Assembly: GCA_032622095.1 (NCBI GenBank)
Contig: CP136062.1
Location: 198,843,887 to 198,907,886 of the forward strand
Source of the DNA: Siphonodentalium dalli
Lineage: Eukaryota > Mollusca > Scaphopoda > Gadilida > Siphonodentaliidae
Direction: 5' to 3'
DNA length: 64,000 nucleotides
Positions 34,844-46,096 of the stretch are shown here, in pieces (positions within the stretch are counted from its first letter, which is position 1; each line of letters starts with the position of its first letter). Made by a program: the position numbers and the translations under genes. The notes beneath the pieces were generated by a model that did no database searches, was not told where the DNA came from, and saw only the letters and a program-made list of their open reading frames with translations.

Positions 34844-36620
34844 TCATGACATGTACATGTACATGTAGATGTAGCACAGGCAGAATAATGCATACATTCA
34901 ATTGGTTTAACTGTGTCAAAATAAAACAAAGGTTCCGTTATACGCATATGTGATTTATGAGTATATAATGCCAACAAAAGCCACATGATCATCAAGTGTT
35001 GTACCATATGCATTCAGTGTGTAACGAAAAATGTTGCAAAGAATTCCTCGACATTCCACTTTAATAGAAGGCAAGAGGATATATTCGCCAGGACTGCAAC
35101 GATTCATCGTGAATTCAATGCATTACGACGCTTTTATATGCATCACATATCACAATGTACGAAAAGCTTACTTTTACTTACAAAACTCATCAGATGCTAT
35201 ATAATTACAATAAAATATTCAGTTTCTGAACTTTAATTTCCCACCGAGAAAATTTCATTTTCATTTAAGAGAGAGAGAGAGAGAGACAGATAGATCCAGT
35301 TGATTAATTAGCCTTCCTAATTGCAGGAATCAAGTTGAAGTTACAATGCAGACAATGAGCAATTTGATCACTGCAACAAAGGCTGAATTAATTAGTGACA
35401 ACTATAGAAATTCAGCATCGTGAACCGCACTACAAAAACACTATGGCCATTGCATCATGGATTTCCACATCATTGAAGCACATTAGACTTACGTAACAGG
35501 GATGGGATGATCGTCCTCTGTATTTTTTTTGTATTTATATTGATCACACATTTTGAAGTATTGTATTGTAGTTGTAATCAAGAATTTCAAGGGCAAAATA
35601 TTGTAATTGTTGTAAAATACTTTGAAAATTGTTTGACTACTTTTGATTACATCTTGCCAAAGTATTCTTGAACATGTCTTTTATATGTAATTTTTGTTTG
35701 GAATTGAACCTTTCTTACAATTATAACTGTTTTTACATCCCAATGGGGATAGCATAAAGATATGTTGCATTACTGATAACACTTCCATAAAATGTGCAAA
35801 GATAGCTCCATAAATACAAATTATTGTTTTATGTTAACACATTTCTGAACACCTTATGTGAAAACAACGTCCAGACACTTCTACATCATTTATAGTCAAC
35901 TGGCATTTAAGCATGATAGGTTAACTCAGCATCCTAAAATTGTAATAGGGAATAATAATATATTTTGTTTCCTCTGACGATGCGCAACTACCCTAAATAA
36001 AACTCTCTATAGTCAAGTCAAACTAAGTTTACCAAGACAATATTTTACAAAAATGGTTTTATCTTTTTTCGAAGCAGTAGACAATTGCAATGAACATACC
36101 AAATGTTCGCTATGAGATATGTGTGCAACTTTCCGCAATTACGTATTTATCGCGGCGACCCAAAATTGGCAAATGTCGCAAACCATTGTAGAGTATGTTA
36201 AGTATTGCGCCACAACGATCACAAAAGATTTCTCTTGTGACCAGTATCAACATCGAGGGAATCGTCTTCCTCCAGAATCAAGATGGCGTCCAAAATGGCT
36301 AACAAGAAAGCGAATCAGGAAGTGATTTTCGACCAATTATTACGCTCAGCTCTTATAAAATAGACCGATTGGTACATAAATGCCATGTTGCAAGCATTAA
36401 TGTGAACATTAAGCATGTTCGATAACCCAGTAGTTTTTTTGCTCTAGGGAAAATTTATTTCGTGGCTGCTCTACACAACCGTTCCTAGCATATTAACTCC
36501 ATCTCATATTGCCACCAACTCATGTGATATTAGCATCAGATTCATATCTATAATATCATAATTAAATTATGAACTGTCAATTCACAAAATGCTTTAAAAT
36601 ATTGGCTGTCATGTTTCGAT
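34844..36620. other. Unassigned intergenic sequence with a GA microsatellite
   Basis: A (GA)n tract lies at 35268-35287. No exon or element ends recognised. Confidence 0.5.
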
Positions 36621-36717
36621 TAAGGTTGTGATTTATATCCGAAAAGTTTGAAAACAAATTTACTATAACATGTTGCAGATTTTTCTTCAAACTTTTCGGT
36701 TGTAAATGCATAACCTT
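36621..36717. repeat. Imperfect inverted repeat
   Basis: AAGGTTGTGATTTATATCCG and AAAAGTTTGAA pair with TTCAAACTTTTCGGTTGTAA and ATGCATAACCTT. Confidence 0.7.
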
Positions 36718-37414
36718 CATCAAAACAATAATCTATTCTTAAATAACAATACTTACAGGTCAAAGTGAAAGTAATGTGTACATTTATGAAATTACATGAA
36801 TGCATTATATATGTCAAACAACGAGTAGGCAAACATTTATACCATAATTGCCAATGTTATTGTTCTTATAACATATTCTTAAATTTCAGCTTTACACCCT
36901 ACTTCGTGTATAAAGGTTCCTACTATGTGTACAAATTTCCACTGTGTGAGTATTTATATTTAAACGACACTTCATGGGTCAAATGCTTATACCAATTAGA
37001 TAGTAGAACAACACCATAGTTGACAAAACTTATTCCTCTGCTGTGAAATTCAACTAATATTGGTAATATCGGTTAAATTACTTATATTTCAAACAGACGT
37101 AGCTTGTTCGTGTTCGATAAACCAGGGAAAATCTGAATAGAACTATCAACTGACTATCAGCGATTTATGTCTGAGACATGTCTGAGGTGGATCACTGAAT
37201 GTCTTAAAAGTAGGTATCGATGCTTGTGCTGCATATTCGATCCTCACAGTTAGTTAGGTAGCAATGGGATGTTAAGGTGATAAAGCTGACGACAGATAAA
37301 TAGAATATATTATCTGAACATTTCATATGGGATAACTACTCGTCAATGAGTGCTTAGTATAGAAAGGATTAAACCACGAGCTTAACGACTTGCGATTAAG
37401 ACACTCGTTGTGAA
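36718..37414. other. Unassigned sequence
   Basis: No exon supported. Part of the flank (37318-37350) resembles sequence near 2325 and 2680. Confidence 0.4.
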
Positions 37415-37420
37415 CATTTG

Positions 37421-37867
37421 TGACCCGCCATATAAAATCCAGTCGTAAATCGGGATTTTTTTTACCCTGTGCCAATGCATTCTCTTATATATGCGAGTCG
37501 ACCATAGGTCGCCTCGCATATATAAGAGAATGCATTGTCCTAACAATTTTTTACAATTTAAAAAAAAAATTCTTGTATTCTTTAACAATTTTATAATTTC
37601 ACCCATACAGAGCCCCAGACAAACATGAGCAGACGACACTCTTCTATATATGTGTGGAGCTCCATGCAGGGTAATAGATGTTTTTTTATTTTATGTCCTA
37701 AAATTTTTAAGAAACATTTATTTAAAAAAAAATGATCAAAAATTGTTAGGCCAATGCATTCTCTTATATATGCGAGGCGACCTATGGTCGACTCGCATAT
37801 ATAAGAGAATGCATTGGCACAGGGTAAACAAATCCCGACTTACGACTGGATTTGATATGGCGGGTCA
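37421..37867. mobile_element. Complete TGACCCGCC foldback element (447 bp)
   Basis: Terminal inverted repeats of about 130 bp start TGACCCGCCATAT and end ATATGGCGGGTCA, flanked by CATTTG on both sides (37415-37420, 37868-37873). Each arm contains its own hairpin (about 37469-37540 and 37752-37819, arms CAATGCATTCTCTTATATA), so the element can fold into nested stem-loops. Superfamily not assigned. Confidence 0.85.
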
Positions 37868-37873
37868 CATTTG

Positions 37874-38185
37874 ATAATCTCGTCTATTGTGTGTCTACAT
37901 TGGACTCATACCTGTGACAATCTCTGAGGCGTTTCGATAAATATCAGTTTTGAAGATCATGTGCAAACTTAATTGTGTTATCGGAGGAAGGCATTTTTGG
38001 TTTAATAATTTTTTTTGATTTTTTTTTGTGGAAATGCTTATCTTCTAAACATGTTTTACAATAGCAAATTACAGTTTAACTATCCAAAATTGCTAGTATC
38101 GAATGAATTGTTTCTAAACGGTAAACATGTGATCTTAGTTTAATATATTTCATAATTCTATCACATATAGACTAAGCATCTGGCT
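37874..38185. other. Unassigned sequence
   Basis: Nothing recognised. Confidence 0.4.
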
Positions 38186-38194
38186 GTTACTAAA

Positions 38195-38517
38195 GCTGAA
38201 AGGGTCACTCTCACAAAAAAAAGTGTTGATGGGCACACATGATTTGAAAATGTGCTGAAGCGTACACAGGGTATGTGATCAGCACTAACACCGTTACTTA
38301 AACTGTGTTTCTGAAAGTCTGGCACCCATTAGCAGTTTGTTTTCGGTTCAATTTAATGTTCATTGGAATGTAAACAATTATTCTCTAACAGAAATCAAGG
38401 CAGATATGAAAACTAAACATAATTTAGAACGACATTTCAAAATCTGTGTACCCTTCAGCACATTTTAAAAACCTGTGTACCTTTCAGCACTTTTTTGGTG
38501 AGAGTGACCCCTTCAGC
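38195..38517. mobile_element. 323 bp MITE with 9 bp target duplication
   Basis: Ends GCTGAAAGGGTCACTCTCAC and GTGAGAGTGACCCCTTCAGC, with ~45 bp of imperfect terminal repeats. GTTACTAAA flanks both sides (38186-38194, 38518-38526). A 9 bp duplication fits Mutator-like elements, but the ends are not diagnostic. Confidence 0.85.
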
Positions 38518-38526
38518 GTTACTAAA

Positions 38527-39158
38527 CTATGGTACTGCAGTAACTTAACCTTCACTGTAATCCAACAAGGTCAACGCACACAAATCTATAGGACTTTATA
38601 TGACTACATCAGGCTTATAGTTTCAACAAAAACTCATAATTTTATAAACTCACCAAACATTAAGATCTCATATGTGAGTTGTGAGTTTATTATATTGTGC
38701 AGGTCTAAAACTGAAAAACGAATTTTGAAAAAAGCCTTCATCTTACAGGTCGATTTTGGCATAGAATACAACATGTGAACTTGTGAATACAATACAACAT
38801 GTGAAATATGAATACATAATTGACCTGTTTGTTTGAAAGCCCATGTTTACTAAGTTCAGTAAATAATGTTGAACAGGGCAGAACATGTAAATAATGGCAT
38901 TGACCAGTTTGACTGACAACTGAACGATAGTGATCGACCATTGATGTAAGCATGTTTGTATGTTGTAGACCATATGATAGAACCATACATAACGTACATG
39001 CCATGCATATATTAAACAGTTCTTGCATCAAAGCTTCCAAGTGATTTGATCTAGTCACTATTATTCTAGTATATAAGTTAATTGAGCTTCAATAAGAATA
39101 TTTAAAGATTGAAAATATCCCAAGCTACTTGACTGGACAGCTCTGACATAAAATTACT
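38527..39158. other. Unassigned sequence
   Basis: No exon supported. The 106-codon minus frame at 38738-39058 has no recognisable features. Confidence 0.4.
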
Positions 39159-40091
39159 CACAACACTAAAAGTATCTACATGTGTATGTAAGACAATGTA
39201 GTAATGTACCTAACTTCTGAAATGGAGAATTTCCATATTTCCACAAAACCGTGGTAAGAAATTCAGAAATATATGAAAGTCATATCGCTTGAATAATTAT
39301 CTTCATTTTTATTCATGATTATACCATGTACAGTGGAAAATATCTTCAATGAGAACATTGGACACTACTGGAGCAAGCCTTAAAATAGGGTGTCTGTCAT
39401 TTGCAGAATGAGGTTCCCAAAGGGTGAATTTAGTGATGCTACCCCGCATAGCGGGCTAGCATCACCAAATTCACCCTCTGGGAACCTCATTCTGCTGAGG
39501 TGTAAGCAGAATGAGGTCCCCAGAGGGTGAATTTGGTGATGCTATCCCGCTATGCGGGGTAGCATCACTAAATTCACCCTCTGTGGACCTCATTCTGCAA
39601 ATGACAGGCTCACTATTTCAAGGCTTGTACTGGAGGCCGGACAAAAAGTAGTCAAACAAGTCTCGGTCCGGTTACGCAACATAATATCAATTATACGATG
39701 ATAATACAGAATATATCGATTTCTATAATATTTCACTTTATTTTGATATATAGATTAACCATGTACAGCTAGCGCTAGCGGCGATATCTCTCATGAAGCC
39801 ATCGGAGACCGGCGAAAGAAAGTGGTCGAACAAGACTGGGTCCGGTATTACGGCCATTAGACCGGGCAGAGTCTTGTTCGACCAAATGTTTTCACCGGTC
39901 TCCAATGGTTTCAGGGGAGATATCTCTGCTGTCGCTGACACAACACGGTTGATCTATATATCAACATATAGGGAATTATTTTTGGAACACATTTGTTCTA
40001 CGCTTATATATCATTTTATATCTGTTATTGTATTCTCAAGCAAAGTTTAAAAACCTTATCTTATACATGTATATGTACTTTTAGTGTTATG
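39159..40091. mobile_element. Non-autonomous DNA element, CACTAAAAGTA ends, copy 2
   Basis: CACAACACTAAAAGTAT at the left and TACTTTTAGTGTTATG at the right. The interior is homologous to 34048-34843, including the palindrome (~39780-39925). Interrupted by the hAT-like MITE at 39374-39627. Confidence 0.75.
39374..39627. mobile_element. hAT-like MITE built of nested palindromes (254 bp)
   Basis: Ends CAAGCCTTAAAATAG and CTATTTCAAGGCTTG. TACTGGAG flanks both sides (39366-39373, 39628-39635), an 8 bp target duplication as in hAT elements. Inside are four alternating copies of a ~42 bp block (GCAGAATGAGGT..CCC.GAGGGTGAATTT.GTGATGCTA), so each half is itself a palindrome around CCCCGCATAGCGGG-type centres. 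Confidence 0.9.
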
Positions 40092-41747
40092 ACTAATTGT
40101 GTGTCAGCAGTTGTTGGCTGTACCAATTAACATGGTGTAATTCATGCTAGCAGTTTCATGAGACTGGTTATAAGAGTTTCTTAATGGAATCGAAATTCAA
40201 AGTTGTGACATTGGGACACTAGAATATTCTTAATATACATGTACATGTGGTTCATCATACATATGAGCGCTGAGGTTTTGCATAGCTATGGCAATACTGT
40301 ATGCGAGACAATCTCTTCTCATATCAGATAGGACGTAATTACACAAGATATATATTTATCTGCAATCCGAGTGAAATATAATGCTATCATCCAATTATGA
40401 AGAGCAGTATTAACATGAAAGGTTATATTGTTTTCCAAATTTTCAATCAATTGTAAGATAGAAAGTTCTCAATCCAAGTGAATAATTATGTGTCATATAA
40501 TTAACGTTAATCGTCTTCTGTTGGACAACGACACAATACTTAGTGCCTGTTTGTGAGTACATGTAATATCGAAACGGAACAATTCTACGTGGAGTTTCAT
40601 ACGGAAATGGCATAAGAGTCCTGATATATCGAGTGAAAGCAATATCCAGATATTTATCAGTCTGTCACTATAAATATCTCTATAAACGCTTGTTTTATTT
40701 AAACTGCTACTGGCTGTATCTGTTAGATTTGTTCATTAAATTGACACAATACCAAATTTTATGGTAGACCCATTTTTAGAATTGGAATACAAAAACGAGA
40801 GTTAATTTTCTTTTGGTTATTCGTGCTTTGATCGATGATAATTCATAATAATGATCAAGCGATAATAAGGATGACTCTAACAAAATATTTGTAATTAAAT
40901 TCGGTTACATCAGAGAAATGTGAATGTTTGGCATTTCCACCAGACCTATCCAGCAATGAACGGCATGTATATACTAGTACTGTTACAAAAAAGTTAGTTG
41001 TTGTTCTCTAATATGAATATTAAATGAATGTTTAATATTGCCAACAAAAGTTACTGATGATGCACCACCAGAATGAAATAATATCAAACAAATTCAGTGT
41101 GCGTTGTTCAGATCGACCATATAATGCATAGGAAAATATCTACAAAACTGGAAACTGGTCGGCAGCTGCTATTAATAATTAATAATTTTCTACCGCAATA
41201 TGAACTGTTTCCGTTCATCGCTGATAGGTCAGCAAGCATAATCCAAGATCAGACATTAATATCAATCGGCATCTATACAATTATGTCGGCGAAAGGCTTA
41301 AATTTCAGTGTTCGCACTTTTTTCTAAATCACAAATTTGTTTAATATTGAATAATTGTTCGGAAATACTAGATATGTTTCTATGTTGTCTAAAAATATCC
41401 AGATGAATCATAACCATTTGTATTCGATCATATCCTCCAAATGATGTCACAATTATATCATACCACTGCCCTAACTGCATGGCTCTAACGAGGATATCAC
41501 AACTTTGACCAAGTCGACCATTTTCTCTATTAAATGTCTCATATGATGACCAGTAAGTTCTGAGTAAATTGTCATTGAAGTTAGAGCTAACGTGTCTCCA
41601 CATTATTAAATATGTCAACAAGAAACTGATGCACCGACGGAAGAAATCACATCTGAACGAATCAGTGTTAATAAGTCCAACCAGGGTTGATGATTCAGCT
41701 ATGACTTACGCATATAAAAGATTTCGTATATTATATGTTCTATATTT
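40092..41747. other. Unassigned sequence; 3' flank of the kinase gene
   Basis: Downstream of the kinase stop on the minus strand. An ATTAAA on the minus strand near 41340-41345 is the only poly(A)-signal candidate noticed. Otherwise nothing recognised. Confidence 0.4.
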
Positions 41748-43716
41748 TCAATGTCTGTCTTGGATTATGTTGGTTAGTTTCATTTCCATGGTGACCAGGG
41801 ACGGTCTTTCGCTTGGAAACATTTTCGTTGCTTCATTAACAACCTGGTCAAGTTCTGGAATGCATGCCGCATGGCGGATAGCACCTAGAAGAATGCCCAG
41901 GCTGTAAATGTCGCTACACGACGTTGTTTGCAATCCGAATTTACATTCGGGGGCGACTTCAAAAAAGTCAGCCATATACTTTAGATCATCGACGTACATC
42001 TTACCTCCTCCGTACGTCGCTAATCCAAAGTCTATAAAGACCGCCCTGGGTGGCCAAACATTTACATCCATGAGAATATTGCGCCCCGAAATATCATTGA
42101 CAAGAACTTGATGACCATGGATGGCCATCAAGCCCCGCACAAGACTCAGGCAGAACTGAAGCCAAGACATAGTGTCCAGGCTATCAGCACTGCCTCGCAT
42201 AATGTCATGCAGGTTGGTCCCGTCCCCAATCATTTCTGTAACGATTGAATTGAGGTCGGAACCATCGCCTCCATGACCATTCTGCATTATGCCAACGAAC
42301 TTCGGAACGACACCGGTGTCGCCCAAAAGTACCTGGATGCGGCCTTCGTGAAGGACTTCCAAGTTTGAACTCAGTTCATCATGGAGTACCTTCACGGCGA
42401 CCCGCATACCAGTCGCTACCACCACGCCCTCGCATACAGCTCCGTATGCGCCCTCGCCGACTGTCACTGGGCGACCAAACTCGTCTTCTGATAACACCAC
42501 ATCAGACGAGACGATCGTGCCCAGCTCAATCGACGAGAGCTCAAATGAAGGTGCCATTATATCAAACACCTCAGCGCCTTCAAACAAAACCCTTAAATTG
42601 TCTGCCTTGACCTTATCAAATACACATTGGGCGAACGCCTCCTTCATTGCAACGAAGTACGAACCCATTCGTCTGCCACGCTCATCGTTTGGAATATACA
42701 CTGACATATTAGATGGATTAATTGAATCCAAAATCTCCTGATAAAATGGATCCGCCTGTTGTTGATTAAGTACAAAACCTGGTGGCGGGCGAAGACAGGC
42801 ACCAGACTTTACTGCACATGGGCTGGCAATTGCCATTGCACAGTCACCACCAGGTGCGAGAAGTGCTGGCGGCGGAAGTGCAGCCATTGGCCTCTCACTC
42901 TTTGGACAAACAATGCAAATATTATCTTCCACGACATTCCGTGTCAGTCCAATACAAGGCGGTGATACTAATGTTCTTTTTGGACGAACAGAGAAATGTG
43001 GTTTGTCTTGACAATCTTGAATCATGTCGATTGTTAATGACCAAAGTGACTGCTGTGACACTTTAGTTTGGAGCCCGGGTGGTCCCATAACAGTATCCGG
43101 CAATGTAGTATTACACTGTAAGAAGTGTTGCTCAACGAATCCATGGGAAACCTTAAGCACAGTTGTTGGATCAACAAGCAATGGTCTACGCATTGGCTGC
43201 ACTGAAGACATTTGGCTATAACAGGCCCAAGTTTGACATGAGGTTACTTGTGATACTGGTGATAGCAGTAGTTCTGTTGCAAGTGCTGATGCTAGATCAA
43301 GAACGGGTGGTATGGGAGACTGTGACACATCTTTTGGAAAGTCTAGTTCTTGGAAAGACGGTCCAGATAATATTGCTGATGTATAAGCTGGACCTGTTGC
43401 AAGCGCAGCTTTTGAATCGAATGCAGGCAACACTGAAGTGACTTCTGAACCAGCAGCTGTTCTGAATTGAACAAAATGCACTTGAGAAGCCGGTGTGTGA
43501 AGGCACTCGTTGTTAATTTCTGTTGCGATACCATTCGGTCTATCTTGAGAAACGACAACTGACCGTTCCAGTGACAGTTCAGGTTCTTGACAATCTGTGT
43601 CAAGAGGAAACTCAGAGGAAGCATGATAATTGAATCCCGATGCCGTAACACCGGAAAGAACTTTATTGCACGTTTGTTGTCGTTGACATTCTAACGTAGC
43701 CAAACACTCGACTGGT
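41748..43716 (-). CDS. Exon 2 (main coding exon) of a divergent protein-kinase-domain protein
   Basis: The acceptor TTTTTTGTTTCAG ends at 43717; the exon runs to TGA at 41750-41748. Joined to the exon at 48085-48191 it gives 691 residues. Positions in that protein: Gly-rich loop GEGAYGAV 456-463, VAVK with Lys478, alphaC Glu about 493, catalytic loop VNDISGRNIL with Asp577 and Asn582, DFG Asp598, APE 624-626, SDIYSLG with Asp638. The core catalytic residues are present, so activity is plausible. HRD is VND, and D-x3-RN resembles the tyrosine-kinase loop DLAARN rather than HRDLKPEN. Residues ~36-430 are Ser/Pro/Cys-rich with no known domain; there is no signal peptide or membrane segment. The open frame continues 11 codons into the intron, but the polypyrimidine/AG there argues for splicing. 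Confidence 0.88.
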
Positions 43717-44087
43717 CTGAAACAAAAAATAACATAGAATCTAAACACTGGACAAACATGTAGGATACTTCAAACTGTCTTTGTTTGTGTTACTAATATA
43801 TTTTCCAAATAAGACCTGAAAGATGTAAGAAAAATTACAAGATAGAATTGTTTATGATGTTTTGATTGTGCTCACATTTTATCGGTGATTTTATAGCAAA
43901 AAATTAAAAGGAGGAAAACAAATCCTAATGTATTGTGCTAGCCCTTTCTTTCCTGAGGTTAATGAAATTAAATATTTGCATCGTCCTTCAATTGAGAATG
44001 AAATGTTAACTGTGGTGATAATGTGCATTATTAATTATTCTAGAGAGGTTTATGAAGTTACTACAATGTAAATACATAGAGCGCAAT

Positions 44088-44193
44088 CAATTCGTTTCGA
44101 TGATTACGTGATTTAATTCACGAGGGGAGTCGGTCCTTTACAAATGGGTCAGACCCCTCGTGAATTATGTCACGTAATCATCGAAACCAATTG
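44088..44193. repeat. Inverted repeat (~39 bp arms)
   Basis: TTTCGATGATTACGTGATTT and AATTCACGAGGGG pair with CCCCTCGTGAATT and ATGTCACGTAATCATCGAAA. Confidence 0.85.
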
Positions 44194-44474
44194 TTTATTA
44201 TGTTTATTACACAATTTCTACCATTACAATTCGTTAATTTTATAGATAAAATGTGACAAAATAGTCAACGCACAGCTGGTTATCCCGTACGTGCTGAGAC
44301 CCAACTTTATGTTGCATGGATGAACACGTCGTTTGAATATTTGTGACGTAATGATTTCGCTTGACTTCATTGGCCACAAAATTCGCGTGCAATCACAGGT
44401 GAAATAATTCACAGGTGAGGTGTGGCATTATCACTTTTAATTTGCCGAGAAATTCTTATTAATCACATATATGT

Positions 44475-44648
44475 GTATAATAGAGAATAATCACTTGATT
44501 GAACAGGTGACGTGAAATAATCCAGAAGAGGCAGGGACGTTCTATAATCAGGAGAGCGCATTGCGCTCGAATGTTTAACAAAATAATCCCTGTCTCGAAT
44601 GAATTATTTCACGTCACAGTACAATCAAGTGATTATTCTGTGTATTAT
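44475..44648. repeat. Inverted repeat (~45 bp arms) with GAGCGCATTGCGCTC centre
   Basis: GAATAATCACTTGATTGAAC and GTGACGTGAAATAATTC-like sequence pair with GAATTATTTCACGTCAC and ATCAAGTGATTATTC. The ACGTGA-AATTC arm motif resembles the repeat at 44088, so the two may be related foldback units. Confidence 0.8.
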
Positions 44649-45044
44649 ATTCCACAATAAACATCTGATTTACAAGAAATTCGAAGCATACCACCATTAT
44701 ACCCATGACGGATAATTTCAATAGCGCGTGTGAATACATAACGCTCTTGTTAAAGTGACATATGCATTATCGTTTATAATCACTCGAGAAATCAAGGTAA
44801 ATCACACATAGGAATGTAATTTAATATTACCACAATTCTTGATTCATTTTATGCAAATGAAGCATATTTAGGCCATGGAGACAAAGAATAATTTCAGTAT
44901 AAATGGTCCTATCTAAATTTTCACAAGGGAAACACCAATGGAATTGTGGATTTTGCCATTATTAATCAAATGTGCCTTATTATGTTCTGCAAAAACAAAA
45001 AAACAAACAAACAAAAAACAATGCGTTTATTGACGTTATATTAA

Positions 45045-45513
45045 AGGTACTCAATCCGTAAAGAGGGTCCCCATCTCAACAGATTCCAACAACAACAATC
45101 CGATCAGAGGGACCTATATTACTATTTCTTTGGCTTTGTGGGTAAAAAATATTTGATTCGAGTCGAGGAGCCCATCAAACAAAGCTCAGAGTTATTAGAT
45201 ATTGATTTTTGAAATACGTTATGTTCTCGAGATGAGTACTAATAACTGCCGTAATCTGCTCTGGATGTGTACTCCAAATCTATTCAAACAGACAAGGATG
45301 GATAACTCTAAAATCAAGTGGTAATTTTAACGCAATTTTGACTGAGTTCTGGGCCAGATAGTATTCCCGATAATGAAAAATAATAGATTTCTAAAATCGA
45401 TATCTAACAAATCTGAGCTTTGATGGGTGACTTCCTCGACTCGAATCAAATATTTTTGACCCCCGAAGCCATTGAAATAGTAATTGAGAGGAGTTTTATC
45501 GGACTGAGTACCT
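45045..45513 (+). mobile_element. TTAA-target MITE, 469 bp subfamily, copy 2
   Basis: Same length and >90% similar by eye to 22745-23213. TTAA flanks at 45041-45044 and 45514-45517. Confidence 0.9.
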
Positions 45514-45620
45514 TTAAGCATAAAAATAAAATTAACTATGGCCACATATACTTATTGCTGACAGTTTCCCTCAGTAAATGTTGAGATTGTAAGTTCAACA
45601 AAATGTCTATAGACCGAACT

Positions 45621-46096
45621 TAATTAAGACATTAATGTAGTTTGAGTACCTTTAATTAAGACATTAATGTAGTTTGAGTACCTTTAATTAAGACATTAAT
45701 GTAGTTTGAGTACCGGTATTAAGACATTAATGTAGTTTGAGTACCTTTAATTAAGACATTAATGTAGTTTGAGTACCTTTAATTAAGACATTAATGTAGT
45801 TTGAGTACCGGTATTAAGACATTAATGTAGTTTGAGTACCGGTATTAAGACATTAATGTAGTTTGAGTACCGGTATTAAGACATTAATGTAGTTTGAGTA
45901 CCTTTAATTAAGACATTAATGTAGTTTGAGTACCTTTAATTAAGACATTAATGTAGTTTGAGTACCGGTATTAAGACATTAATGTAGTTTGAGTACCGGT
46001 ATTAAGACATTAATGTAGTTTGAGTACCGGTATTAAGACATTAATGTAGTTTGAGTATCGGTATTAAGACATTAATGTAGTTTTAGTACCGGTATT
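45621..46096. repeat. 31/32 bp tandem array, 15 units of two types
   Basis: The core GACATTAATGTAGTTTGAGT is followed by ACCTTTAATTAA (32 bp, L) or ACCGGTATTAA (31 bp, S). Order: L L S L L S S S L L S S S S S. The L unit contains GAGTACCTTTAA, the end of the adjacent MITE plus its TTAA target. Confidence 0.95.
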
